Positions 21,682-33,742 of a DNA stretch of 64,000 nt are shown here, in pieces. Within the stretch, counting starts at the first letter, position 1, and each line of letters starts with the position of its first letter. The position numbers and the translations under genes were made by a program. A model generated the notes under the pieces. That model ran no database searches. It was not told the DNA's origin and saw nothing but the letters and a program-made list of their open reading frames with translations. This DNA comes from Ilyonectria destructans (lineage: Eukaryota; Ascomycota; Sordariomycetes; Hypocreales; Nectriaceae), in contig JAHEWK010000011.1 in NCBI GenBank assembly GCA_020740775.1, positions 1,364,001-1,428,000 on the forward strand, in the 5' to 3' direction.

Positions 21682-23849
21682 TCAGCCCTTTCGCGTCAGA
21701 TAAGCCCAGAACAGCGCTGCCATCCACACGACGCGCCACATCGTCGTCCACAGCTCGCGTCCCACAATGCCGATCGCCTTTCGGCTACCGACACGTCGGT
21801 CCGTCTTCGCTCCGTCGTACAGGTTGGTGTCGAGATGGATCCGCGGCCCGCCGTCGTCTCCCCATCCCCACCGCTTCGAGCTGCGCCCGCCCCGACGAGA
21901 CTGCCACCGTGCCGCTGGTGAGGAGTGTGGCGATGTGCTCCGGACCCCACGCGGCGCAGCGGCAGAGAGCCGTGACGGCATGTAATGAGATGAGGCGCCT
22001 GTCGACGTGCTACGCGCTCGGTTACCACCGGAGAAGGACTCGGGAGGTTCCACCTTGTCCTTGTATACAGGCAGGACAGTAGACGGCTTCATGGGCTCGA
22101 GAGCAAAGGGTGTGAGCGGAATGGCGGGAACGAGCAGTGCGCGAACCGTCAGGAGGACGGCGGTGGCAATGCCAAACACGATATATTGCATGTACGTGTG
22201 GATCTGGTTGGGGAGGAGGCACAGATGCGTCTGGAGCGTAGCCTCCGGGGCGTCAGGCAGTGGCTTGCCCTCCGCATCGACGGGGTTGTACAAGCTGACC
22301 ATGAGGAAGCCCGGCGTCGGTACACCCATGGCCATGCTCATACTCTTAACAGTGATCTCGCGCACCCCTTCCTTGGCCGGGGAGTGCACCACCTCGCAGT
22401 AGTCGTGGTCGTCTCCGGAGAAGACATGGACCACGTTGCCCACGTCCTTGATAAGCTTAACCGAATCGGCCTCGTTAAGCACGTTCTGGTACTGATACCC
22501 GCCCGTGACACTGATAGCGTTGCGGTTATCCGGGTTCACCGGCCCCTCTTGGCCTTTGGGCGGCTTCGACGGCGGCCAGTGTTCGCGGCGCGGTCCGCAT
22601 GGGGTGCCGGGGTTGCGATACAGGGGGACATGGGTGAGGAGAATCGTAGGGAAATCAGGGGCCTTGTCGCTGACATCCGGATGGGGGAACCGGCCCAGGT
22701 CCGCCTTGTTCAGCTCCTCGACTTCATGAGCGTAGTGCTTCTCAGTCCCGTGCCAGAAGCTCAGCTCCTCCTGAACGGCCCTCCGCTTGGTGGCCTTGAC
22801 GTCGTCGAGAAATTGATGGACAGGGTCGTAGATCGGTCGTAGGTTGTGCTTGTCCCTATATGAGGAGGTACCGGCGCTCAGCGAGAGGCCGTCGACGGAC
22901 ACGATGGTATGGTTTCCGATAACGTCGACCCGGTTTACGTCGCCAAAGAAGGCGCTGAAGCGGTTCCGGACAGGGACTTGAACCTGTGCGCCAAACCCAA
23001 GGTCGTGGTTTCCAGGCAGACTCGCAACGAGCTTCCGGCCACGCTGCCACGGTCCCGGAGCTTCGTTGCCCTCCTTCCAGTTGTCAAAGAAGATGTTGCC
23101 GAAGCGCTCGTACTCCTCCATCCAAAACTCCTCGCCGTACTTGTTGTGCCAGGTCTCGACCCAGGCCTTCTCGTCGTTGTGGCGAGGGTAGCCCCATTTA
23201 GGGTCAACGAACTTGCCCTTGCGGGTCTTCCATTCGCGGCCGCCGTCGAAGAGATCGCCGAGGAAGAAGACGCTGTCCGGGTGCAAGTGGCGCTGGAGGG
23301 CTTTGTAGCCATGGCGGAGGTAGTTGTCGGTAATGGTGACGGTCAACGGATTTAGAGGCCAGGGGCGGCCCGGGTAAGAGTGCGGATCGATGAGTTGGGG
23401 ATCGGCGACGAAGATGAGGTGGTGAGGTTTGGTTCCCTTGGGCTGTAACATGGTCAGTCTCTGCTGTGTCCCAGTCGACATGTCATTTCCATATCCTCCT
23501 CTCCTCTGCTCCTCTGCTTTCAACGTACCCATTTCTCCCAGCTAGCCCAGTCGCAGTCAGCGACCTTGCTATCGAATATCCAACGTTCTCCATATAACAA
23601 CACCACCATCCAGATCAGCACCAGCATGTGCGGGAAGCTCAATACACGCCGAGCCGAGAGGTTTGTGCGCACCCTCCGTACCACTCGGCCACCCACGGCC
23701 GTCGCCAGGTGCCGTCCGGGCCCTGTCACCCATGCACCCAACATGTGGGCGGTTCGCCGCAAGCCGGCCTTCAACGCATTGGCGATGGGTTGCAGCTGCG
23801 AGGGGACTTTGCTGTTGGAGTTGAGCTGCTGGTAGAGGATGCGCGACAT
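21682..23849 (-). CDS. CDC1/TED1-like metallophosphoesterase, ER membrane
   Basis: Two exons: 23849-23529 and 23442-21682, with an 86-nt phase-0 intron (donor GTACGT, acceptor TTACAG), giving 693 aa. Residues ~70-87 form a membrane span. The calcineurin-like phosphatase domain begins with exon 2 and shows all metal-binding blocks in order: VADPQLID, FLGDLFDGG, LPGNHD, LLTHVPLYR and FSGDDHDYC. One or two further membrane spans follow (around MQYIVFGIATAVLLTVRALL, and near the C-terminus WMAALFWAYL). This is the architecture of the Cdc1/Ted1/PGAP5 family, which removes ethanolamine phosphate from GPI-anchor mannose and affects cargo exit and manganese homeostasis. Whether it is the CDC1 or the TED1 orthologue cannot be settled here. 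An unusual Ser/Arg-rich insert lies between the last two hydrophobic segments. Confidence 0.9.
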
Positions 23850-24881
23850 GATGGGGCCATGCCCTTGCTCATGAACCGTCCCCTATTCGTTCGCGAATGG
23901 TAGAATGCTGGTCGGTTTCGTCTCGTTGCGCTGCTGTGTCGTGTGTTGTTGTTGTTGTTTCTTGCGTGCCGCCACTTGGACCGGTACCGCTTTCAACGTC
24001 CCTCCCTCCGGATGTCTGGCTGTGCGGTGGCGCAACAAGTATCGAGTCCCGTCTCAGCCGAGGCTGCCGTATCAATTGCAGGGAATGGAATGGCTTCCGT
24101 TGTCGAGGCGGTCGAGTGGCGGTTTCTAGTTCCTTGGATGTAGCACAGGAGGGAAAAGGAGGAAGCTTCAAGGTGCTCCTCGGTACGCTGCAGTGGAGGT
24201 GGTAGCGGAGGTGGGCAGTCGCCAGCGGACAGCCACGGTCCAGAGTGGATGCCTCCTTTCGAACCCGTGGCCGAAATGATTCGCTGCATTTCTCGACCCC
24301 CGTGTCGGGCGCTTCCCGGGGCGTGTTTAGCGGCCTTTCTAGGCCACCTTAGCGGCCCGCTACAGGGCGTTATGGTTCTATCGCGGGGGGTTGCTTCAGG
24401 GGAGTTCCAGGGCTGTCTTGGAAGGATCGTTGGTGCCGAAATACCCGTCTTGGTATTATTAGATTTTGGTGTAATTATAGAACTGAAGCGGCTCCATCCA
24501 TCGCCTTCGCGGGGAATACTAGCTCTCTATTCAGTCAATATGTCAATGCCAATGTCAATCGTCATTCATTCAAGTCTTTGAACAATCCAATCGTGTCTCT
24601 TTGTGGCTCGAAATCCAATCCGACAACCGTTGTCAGAGTGCTTTTGCTAAATATGCCTCCCATGTTACCTCCCAACTGCGCCTTGAAATGCAAATCAATC
24701 TAACCTTTGGCCGTCATATATACAGTCCCGACCCTTACATCCAAAAAGCAAATTCAGAAACCTAATTCGTAACCGTCGCGACAATTTCATTAGAGTCCTT
24801 CATACGTGTCACTGAGACCACGCGTGAGACACCACAAAGAGATCCCCCTCTTTGTGTGTTGTTTCGGAGGCGTCGGTCTCA
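23850..24881. other. intergenic, 1.0 kb
   Basis: Upstream region of the CDC1-like gene and 3' flank of the PhoD-like gene, both on the minus strand. A TTG triplet run lies at 23946-23960. No gene is supported. Open frames at 23897-24289 on both strands lack motifs. Confidence 0.5.
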
Positions 24882-27800
24882 TTAGCGCTGGTAATGATCA
24901 TCATCCTCCTCGCTATCGTACTCTTCTTCATCTCGAGGCCGCACCTTCTCGGGCTTCTTGCGGAAGCTCAACAAGCGCTTGAAGCCACTCGGCTCCGTAG
25001 ACGCCCGTGGTTCTGCCTCCGGGATGGGAATTTCATCCACCTCCGGGCTGTACTCGTACAGCAGCTTCGGTACCAGTAGCCGGTAAGGTACCGTAATACC
25101 CGCCGGATCCTTGGGATTTACTTCGACGTTCAGGCAAATGTCAAGCCCACCCTCAAGGTCCACTTCATACTTGTCGCCGTGCTTCTTTTGCTTTGTCGAC
25201 AACCCGGTCGGTGTCCGGTGGAACGGCCTTGTTGGGGGTGCTTCAATCTCAACCCTTGGTCCACCCATTCCTTGGGAGCCTGTGGTCTGCGCTCGTCGTG
25301 GAGGCTGGGCCATGAAGTGCGAATCGTCGCCCACCGTGTACTCATCGTAAGCCGCGCCCCCACGAAGTCCTGATCCGCGCTGTCGCCGAGGAGATGGAGG
25401 TTCGTCCCAGTATTCTTCTTCGTAATCGGGCTCGTCTCCCCAGGTGCCATTGATACCACCATCGTCGGGGCGTTCGTCAGCCCGACGTTGACTGCTGCGA
25501 CGGCCGAAGCTGAAGAAACCAGCCTTCTTGGGTGCGTCGCCATGGTCGACTGACATGGACCGGGTAAGCTTGGCCGGCTTCTCTTTGTTGGGCTTCTCTT
25601 TGCTGGTCGAGTTCCGTCGTGACAGGCTACGGAACAGCCCACCGGCACCCCGCGTAACAGGTGGCCGGGAGCCCCGGACCGACTCTCTAGACTGCTCAGG
25701 CTGAGGCTCTGCAGACGGCCTGTTCTTCGACAGGGAAAGTCTCCGAAAGAGGCCACCGCCGCCTCCGCTGCTGCTTTGCGGTGGGCTCGGGGTTCTGTCA
25801 TAAGCTGATAATGGCGGTGTTGGCGGCGGCGTGTTGCCAGGGGCCCATTCGCGGATGGAGCACCAGTTGCGATGCGGCAGAAGATGCTTGTTATTCCTGG
25901 CTTTGCCGTCGACGCCTTGTTGGAACATGGGAATCATGTCCTCGTCCGTTTGCTTGTCGAAGTGGTGCACCTTGTTCCGCTTGTTCAGCACATCGGCCAT
26001 GAGGTCCGGTGGCGGTGTGTTTGCAATGGCCGACGAGACAACATTTGGCATGTACCGCGGATCCCTATGCTTTGCAAGTCCCAGCTTGGGGTTGGAGTAG
26101 AACTGTCCGACAGCAGCCAGATGCACGTCACCGCTGCTCAAATTAGTGACTGGTTCCCAGGGTCATCGATTATGTTTCAACGTACCTAAGAATTGTGACA
26201 CGGACCGACTTGTCGATAGCAAGATCTTGAAGGTCCTCAACCACGACACTCCGCTCCTGTTTGTGGTTCTTGGCTGTCCAGTGGTCGTTCAAGTCATCCA
26301 AAACTTCGACGCCACCGTCAATGTTGTTAAGCGCCTTTCCAAAGACGCCCGTCCTGCCCAGAGCTTTGACAGGGTTCATGAGCCTGGAAGTCAAACTGGC
26401 GAAATGTTAGTTCACAGATATTTCGCCACCCATTGTGGCAAGTCACTTACATATTCTCCAGCCAGACCAATCTCGGGTACGCAATTGGGACACCCAGGAG
26501 CACCAGCAAGTGTTCAACCTGGCCACGCCGCAACTCCGCATAGAGTCTGTTCATGATTTTCTCCCATGTCTGATCTGAGACAACATCGTGCTCAGTCCTC
26601 TCCATACGGGCGTCGACTGCAACCAGGGCAGCCTTGGCACCCACAGACACAAATATGCTGCGGCCAAGCTCGCCAATGTAGGGACCAGGTTTGGCTCCCA
26701 TAATCCAGCTCGGCTCTGTCTTTTCCGTCTCATCCAGAATCGTTTGCTGCTGGAACAACATGTAGTACTTGAAGGCCACCGCACCCAAGCCACGGAAGAC
26801 GGGCGAGTTCATGTCGTGGTGAGGGTACGATCCATATCCATCAAAGATGTCGTGGTCGTCGTACATGTTCACCATGGGAATCTGCGAGTTGGCCAAGCCA
26901 AAGAGACCCTGAGAAAACCACATGCAATAGCGCTCCAGGTAGAATGTCTCTAGCTGGTCTTGCATCTCAGGTGTGAGGGCAGCAGTATGTTTGTGAACAG
27001 GGTTACGGATTGACAACCACTCTTGGAACAGAGCGCAATCGTTCGCGACACCTAGACCATATTAGCAATAGGATCAATATCGTAAGGCCAAGCAACTTAC
27101 AATCATTATAGATCTGGTCACCGCCACCTATCATGAGATGGAAGGGGTTGGTTTGGTGGTTGTTCAGGACGTCGCGCCACATGGGATCAGGGCCGCTCAA
27201 CTCGTCGGTCTTGACACTCGTGCTGAAGCCGTTGCAGCTGTAGAACATCATGTTCATCGTTTGTCCCCCAGCGGGCACCCAAAACCCATTGGCCGGGCCA
27301 CGGTTAATGCGGTAGGCGATGCGCTGCTGCTTCTCGCGCAGCTCAACCTCAATGTTGAAACGCCAGAACGTGCATCCTCGCTCGGTATGGAGACGGAAGC
27401 CTCTGACTTCCTTGTACTTCTGGACCTTCTCGCCGTCAATGCCAACTCGCTTCCTGCGGCCGGCGAATGATCCCGGAAGTTCCGTTGAGCCATCAGCGGG
27501 TAGGACATCTGGTGGGCTCCGGCTCTGCTCAAAGATGCCCTCGTCTGTCTCGCCACGAGACAAGTCCTTTGCCTCTTCCAGGTGCTCCACGGGTCGAACG
27601 TAAAGAGTCTCTCCCCGTCGACCGAGTTTCGGGTGGCCCACAATGGGGTCAACATATTCTGGAGAGAGGTCGCCCTTTACGCGGTGCGGCGGAGGGGGCA
27701 ACAACTCAATACCTTGGACAAACAGTCGAAGTGTAGGGGCTATTTCGTAGGAAGAGCCTGAGTCCTGAGTAACAATCATGACACTGCCTCTCCAAACCTC

Positions 27801-29989
27801 TCGCTCTGAGATGGCGCTGCCTCGTTGTGATCGAACGGGTGCCTTGTCTCTTCGGATACCACAGTATCTTAACAACGGACCGCACTTCAGATACAGCGGA
27901 GGCTTAAATCGAGTAGGGGCTGAGGGGACAGCGTTAGCAAAGCACCAATTATAGAACCACCACCCATAGACAAGGGCTGCTTACTATTTTCGCTGTATTC
28001 GCCATCGAATGCCTCTGCCTTGCGTGGTCGGGAAGGGTAACTACCACGGCGACCGTCTTGCTCCCACCAAGCTTTATTGGAATCTGAAGGAGGGGAGTTG
28101 CTCTCTTTCGGACTCTCCTGGAGGTCCAGCAAGCTACCAGCTAAGGTGCCGACGGTTGCCTTCTTCCACTCATCAAGCCATTGAGGCGGCTTATACAAAC
28201 CATTGCCTGGGGTCATATCTTCGCGACGCTTAAATACCATGTTGGAGAAGCGGTGATGATGAGAACCGTCAGAAGAGAAGCTGTCTGCTCTCTCCACACG
28301 CCTTCGGCCAGCTGCCGCATCCTGTGTGTAAGCGCGGTCATCCTGCTCTGCCTTTCCAAATGTTTTACCGCGTGCGGCTGGTGGGATATACTCTTCGTCA
28401 GAGGCGTACTCTGCCCTTGGAACTGGTTCGGTGGCACGTCGTCTAATGCCCTGGCTGTCGGCCATCTTCGGTATTTGGGTGCCTCGGCTGCTAGCATCAA
28501 CGGATGGCCTGCGGCCGTCGGATGGGGCAGCAGGTAGATCTTTGTCTCGGGCAGATGGCGGGTAGTCTCGTGATTCGCGGCGCGGCTGTTCTTGTGATTG
28601 ATTACTTGAGCTCGCGGCCAGGTCTCTTTTCAGATGATACCAAGGATCTCCTGGAGGTGCTTTCTTCAACTTATTGCTGCCGCTCCTCGTAAGAGAGAAG
28701 CCGCCATTGGGCGGAGGGGGCGGCGCTGTCTTGGGCTCCTCCGGCTCGGCGAACTGCACGTTATCTCTAGCGGCACGTTCACGGAAGCTCAGGTTGCGCT
28801 TCGGAATTCCAGAATCCACCTCCATGTGTCTTTGAACGGGCACAACGTCTTCTGGTTCCTGTAGCGCTCCGGAGCCAAAGTAGTCTTGGTCTTCGGGTGG
28901 GTGTTGAGAGAGCGGGCCATGACGACGAGTCGAGTTGTCGCGTTGTATTGGGGCATCTCTCGGTGCTTCCCTAACCACTTCTCTAGTTGCTTTTCGAGGG
29001 GCGTCTCTCGGCACCTCTTGGTGAGCTTCTCTGGATACTTCTCTCTGCGCCGGAGGTTGCCTGACAGCTAGCGGCGCGGGAGCCAAGGACTGCCTCTCAT
29101 GGCTGATGGATGGTTGTCGGTCAAACCGTACTTGGTGGTCGACGGGTTTGTGTCTAGCCTCTTCGGCCCTTCGAGCCGCTCTTTCTCTTGCACGCTGCTC
29201 GGCAGCTTCAACTCTTGCTCGCTTCTCCTCCTTGGTGATGCTATCGAGCGTCAGCTCAAGCCTTTGGAGGGGTGATCGGTCGTCTGCGAACGTTTTTCGG
29301 CGATTTGATGTCCCAGTCGTTGCCCTTCTGGACAGCGCCGGGTTGTCATATGCGGAGGCGCTGGAGTCTCGTCTGGCAGTCTCGCCAGGAGCTCCCCCGG
29401 GGTACTGTGAGCCCCCGGCCCTACCGGTAGAGCTCTTGTAATATTCTTCGGGCTCCATGTCGTCGTATTCGCCCTCAAAGGGGGCAGGGTCGGCCAATTG
29501 AGATGACCCTGCTGGTGCGTCGGCCGCGGCGTGGGTATAGGGAAGGCCGCCGTTGCCGTATGGGTGACGGTAGCTCAATGGGGGACCTCGAGAAGCCTCG
29601 GGAGCCTCGGGGAAGGACGGGTCGACGTCGTCAAAGTCTTCCTGGTTGCGATTAGGACGACGGGTTTTTCTGAAGTCGGAAGGTTCTGAGGCCGGGTCGC
29701 GAGGAGCTCCACGTTGGTAGGAAGGCGGTCTAGGTGCTAGGCCTTGAGCACCGAAGCTAGCAGATGTGGGCGAGTCGAGAGGACTAAAGGTAGACTCGGA
29801 GTGCGCCTCGGTAGCCTGAGTTTGAACAGAAGCACGATTAGCTCTACGAACAGGCGGGACGTCGAGCGAGGATCTGCGGTCAGCATTATAGGTGTAGTCA
29901 TCCGACTCAGACCTGCGGCGGTGATGGCTAGAATGAGTGGCCTGGGCGACCTTGGGCCCCGGCAACTGGCCCCAGTAGGGCGTGGACAT
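24882..29989 (-). CDS. PhoD-like metallophosphatase, large fungal form
   Basis: Five exons join in phase: 29989-27985, 27919-27101, 27051-26451, 26395-26186 and 26133-24882. The introns are 65, 49, 55 and 52 nt, all GTAAG/GTACG...AG. The product is about 1628 aa. The first ~668 residues (exon 1) are Ser/Arg/Pro-rich and probably disordered, with a degenerate repeat of REV-REAPRDAP type near residues 315-350. The catalytic region carries GGGDQIYND (~932-941), MYDDHDIFDGYG (~1007) and SGDVH (~1212), the metal-binding motifs of the PhoD-like family. The C-terminal ~410 residues are again Ser/Arg-rich and end in a very acidic tail (DEEEYDSEEDDDHYQR). Fungal members of this family are largely uncharacterised; phosphodiesterase or phosphatase activity is inferred from the family. 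The start at 29989 (MSTPYWGQLPGPKVAQ) was chosen because it is the first ATG of the long frame and looks conserved. No signal peptide is seen, so it is probably cytoplasmic. Confidence 0.88.
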
Positions 29990-31942
29990 TGAGGGCGACG
30001 ATGAGCGCGTGGTTGGGCGTCGATTCGGCGATGGCGTCCAGGAGGGCGTCTAGCAGGATGCGATGGGGATGGATAATGGGGCGTGTCTCGCGCGTCGTGC
30101 CTTCGGGGGTGGGCAAGCTGAGAGAAGATCTGGGCGGATGCTAGTTTGTACGGTCCGCACACCTCGTCGCAGATGGAGATGACGGCGGGGCGGGGCGTCC
30201 AGGGCTCATGCGAGCTGCCGGACCTAGCCAATGCTGTGCAGAACACAGGCGACGCAGCCGGGTTCAGGTACCGCCGGGAAAGGGCTCGATGATCTGCAGG
30301 GGCCACGGAGGGAGCGCGAAAAGAAGAGGTTGACGGAGAGTCGCGACGGTATGGCACGGACTAGAGATGGAGGTTCGTGGGCAGATGTGAGATATCCGGG
30401 GAGCTTTCCAAGCTACGGTGTTGGCCTGTGCTCTCCACCACAGCCTGGTTTGGCTGGTTTTTTCCCTTGTTAAGTTACTCCGGGGCTGGGCCACCAATTC
30501 GTCCACTCCACCTGTAAGCTCGGAGCTGGGGCGGCTGTTGGCCCTTTGCGCAGCCCTGAACAGCAGACCCTCCAAAATCCTACGTATAGCCCCCGTGGGT
30601 CGGTCGCCTTCCAGGTTTTCTCGGGGTCTCGGGGAAGGCTGCGAAACACGCCTGCAAGTACCCGCCCGGCTGTTGGGTCTAGCACTCCCGCAGAAAAGAA
30701 GGCGGTCGGGGAGGCGCTAAGAGAGCTGGCGAGCTGGACCCTATGTGCGCCGTGCGTACGGGGCAGAGGGAGCTTTCTCGGCCCTCCGTTGGGCTGGTCC
30801 AGGCTGGGCTGAGCCGACCACCTTGGGCTAGCCGGACTGCTCAATGCAATGAGGCTGGGGAAACGTTTGGGCTGCGCGGATAAGAGGCCAGCAAAAAAGC
30901 CGGTGGCTGGTGGTGGTGTCCAAATCAACCGAAGCGGACACAAGCGGAGCGGCGGGCTGCAAGGAACGGGTAGCCGCTAAGAAGTTGACGACGTCCTGTA
31001 GCTCCGCGTGGACGGAAAAGTACGTGGTAGACGGCCGATGAGGTGGAGGTGGGATCTCTGCCAAGTCCTGTTGCAAAAAGAAAAGAGGAAGGATGGCGAC
31101 TGGGCGACGCAATCGTCACCGGTCGAAGTTGGCATTGCCATCATATGATGGCCTGAGATATCATGTTGATGGTTCTATGAACTGAGTTCGGTACGTACCT
31201 CCTCCGTCCTGAATTAGAAGTTTCGCGCTGCAGCTCAGTGGACGATGTCTTGAGTTACAGTGGCACACAATCCACCAAAGCCCCCATTTTTGGTTTGGTT
31301 CCAAGCTGTTGGCGCCGGGGCGGGATGGCCCGGAGCCACCAAACCAAACCTATTTTGTCTGACATTTTTCCTAACCTTCCAACGATCCAGTCCCTCGACC
31401 GACGAGGGAAAAACGCGGCCGTCGAAGGACCCCTGTCGCCCAGTGGCCGGGCTGACATCATTCCCAGCCTCCTCCAAACAAGGTGCTGGAAGCGAACGGT
31501 TTCATGCAGTGCGATCGGGCCAGTCTCCGTTGCAAAAGAGTTTTTTTGCGCCGGGCATTGCTGGCAACGTGTGGGTCAATGGCTTCCATTATTGGCGGTT
31601 TGGACGATTGATCAATCAGTCGACGGGATCATGGCTGCGTGCATGTGCGGTGTAGCGGCTGCAGCGTTCCCACGTCTGCCGCCGACCTGTCACATTGCTC
31701 GGCTGCCGTATCGCATGCCAGCATCCGTGTCTATTCCACCCAGTGCTTGCATATGCTGTGATTGAAAGCCACACAATGTCGTAGATTGAGCGACAATGAC
31801 CACCAGGGACCATACACCGGATGAATGGGAAAGTTGATAATGGTGTGCTACGGAGTACAAAGGAATATATCTCGAGTCCCTCTCCAACAAACGCCCGTAT
31901 CAGTCGCCCTCTTTTTCTCTCCCTCCTCAAGCTGGCACCTGC
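29990..31942. other. intergenic, about 1.95 kb
   Basis: Upstream region of the PhoD-like gene and 3' side of the disrupted gene at 31943-32596. 30000-30360 is probably 5' leader or promoter. A minus-strand frame at 29928-30116 contains an odd helix-like stretch (HRILLDALLDAIAESTP) but no start, intron or partner frame supports a gene. The rest shows nothing recognisable. Confidence 0.45.
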
Positions 31943-32596
31943 TCAAGCTGGAAATTTTCCTCTCGTAGTCTTCAACGCAGTCTCGAAATCCTTCCTCGCC
32001 GAGGTGAGCTGATCGTTGCAAAAGTCCAACCTCACCATCGCATCGTCCAGGAACTTGGCCATCTCGTTCCCATATGAATCGATGATTCTTCTAGTCTGCT
32101 TGCCTACGCCAGAATCGCCAAGGACGTTGTTCTTAATACCGAGATTGTTCATAAAATTCCGTTCTGTGTAAATCAGCTAGCTACTGTCAGCGACGAGCGA
32201 TTGTTGCTGAAGCGTGTAAGAATGGCATGATATACCGTGAAAAATATTGGGCAGTATACTATCTTCTGTGGAAGCTGGAACGATACGTCCTCAGCTACGG
32301 CGTTTCTTCGTTCATTCCCTGAATTCCGGAAGCCAGCTTTGCAAATTCAGTCATGAGGCCCTGTTTAACGATGAGCGCTTGTCTATTTCCGAAGTCCTAA
32401 AGCTCGGGCTGTATACCTCAACGTATCTGGTCTCGCCTTTTCCAGATAGGCTGAGGCGCTGAAGGTAGCTAGAGGTCGCTCCCGTTAACTTATCAACTTG
32501 CGCGATGTCCATTGACATTTTATCTGGGGAAGGCGCTACCGCCGTTTGTGACGCCCCCAGTGCAGCGACAAAAATAGTGAACTTCCCAAGCTGCAT
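31943..32596 (-). pseudogene. probably broken small secreted-protein gene
   Basis: The minus strand starts with a good signal peptide (MQLGKFTIFVAALGASQTAVA) and a helical stretch. A canonical-looking 56-nt intron (32416-32361, GTATAC...AACAG) joins it to GLMTEFAKLASGIQGMNEET. That exon hits an in-frame TAG at 32297-32295 after 81 codons. Downstream, another frame (about 32164 to 31943) encodes a helix-rich segment (NEMAKFLDDAMVRLDF, ARKDFETALKTT) with a normal stop, like the second half of the same protein. I tried the GT donor just before the TAG with the acceptors around 32164-32208; none restores the frame without a stop. Overall shape (signal peptide plus about 150 helical residues) resembles fungal hydrophobic-surface-binding (HsbA-like) or cell-wall proteins, but this is a guess. 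It is either a decayed gene, a sequence error, or a gene with splicing I cannot resolve. Confidence 0.45.
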
Positions 32597-33647
32597 GCTG
32601 GCTTCGGGGTGGTTTAATGCTTTGGTGTTGAACTATAACCTTGCATCTGTGATAACGAACCAGAACCAAATGTAGGAACTAGTTAGAATATATGATCTTG
32701 GTTAATATTAGAATGGAACATTCGCCACCTATCGCGTGGTTCCCACGCATGTTTTTCTTATTCTTCATGTAGGCAGGCCGAATGCACAGACATTTACATT
32801 CCAAGCTTAAGTTTAATGGCTATGTAGGCGAAGGTTTATCCCTAAACGAAATACTCCAATCACAGATGAACAAGCAGGTTGAGTTTGCTCGGCAATGTGA
32901 GAGGTTCTACAATCAACTCAAATGCCATCCATGCTTATGGTCCAACAGTAGAGCAACAACGTGCCTGCCTCTCTCTCGATAGCTATTCGCACATTATACG
33001 TATAATGACAGATATGCAGTAACTGTGGGCGCAGTATTTTATAGTTCTAGAATTGTTGTGAAACAGACTCCATTGTTATGATAGGCAATGGCATGGATTC
33101 GTCATGAGCATCCAAGAACACTGAGAATGTGGCACAATACAGTGTTAACTAGGGGGGGCGTTGGTATAAATAAGGCTGGGTAAAAATCATAACGTCTACC
33201 ATCGCATCGGTTTGTGTCCGGGGAGAAAATACTGTGAAACCTACCGAACTCAATGTCAATCTTAAATGATAGGTTCGAGTTGGTAGCTGTTAAGACGAAG
33301 GAAGGCGCCATCAATATGAGAGTCGCATGGTAACAAGAGAAGTGACATACAAATCCGTCTCATCGTTTTAAAACGACACAAGAAATCGTAATCGACCAAA
33401 AATTGCCATTTAGTAAAGAGGATGTTCATCGTAGTCGATGTAGTTATTATGTAGTTAGTGTGGTGGCGGATGAATAGACCAAACAAATAATGCATTTTCG
33501 GACGATGATTAATGGTTTGATGACAGGGGGAATTCGGAGTTGCCTCCGCACTGGCGAGTCGAAAACACACACATATATATATCAACTGCAAAAAGAAACC
33601 GAAATCAATGAAAATGTCAAAAAGATTGGATGGCATCAAGAGTCTAT
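32597..33647. other. AT-richer gene-free stretch next to a tRNA
   Basis: By eye this 1-kb stretch is clearly richer in A and T than the rest of the window (for example 33001-33060 and 33361-33420). Its open frames are short and lack motifs. An ACACACATATATATAT microsatellite lies at 33564-33582. Five consecutive A residues at 33619-33623 are the minus-strand T5 terminator for the tRNA. No transposon ends or target-site duplication were found. Confidence 0.5.
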
Positions 33648-33742
33648 TGCTCCCGGCAGGGCTTGAACCTGCGACCCTCGCATCACCAACACTGGCAATT
33701 GAAGTATTAGTACGATGCTCTAACCAACTGAGCTACGGAAGC
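33648..33742 (-). tRNA. tRNA-Ile (anticodon AAU) with 21-nt intron
   Basis: Read on the minus strand from 33742 the sequence folds as a complete tRNA: 7-bp acceptor stem (GCTTCCG with CGGGAGC, one G-T pair), D arm GCTC-AGTTGGTTA-GAGC, anticodon stem TCGTA/TGCGA, T arm GCAGG-TTCAAGC-CCTGC and discriminator A. The anticodon loop is CTAATAA, giving AAU, which decodes AUU/AUC after deamination of A34 to inosine. A 21-nt intron (33704-33684) sits at the standard position, one base after the anticodon. Without it the tRNA is exactly 74 nt. CCA is not encoded. An internal B box (GGTTCAAGC) and a downstream T5 run at 33623-33619 support RNA polymerase III transcription. Confidence 0.95.

Noticed and set aside
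33262..33639. 125-codon minus-strand frame in the AT-rich stretch
   Set aside because: AT-driven Phe/Ile/Leu composition and no gene-like codon use; it also sits in the tRNA 3' flank.
33648..33742. Alternative reading of the tRNA as Ile(UAU) or Tyr
   Set aside because: Only the AAU reading gives a 7-nt loop, a 5-bp anticodon stem and a 74-nt mature tRNA after removing the intron.
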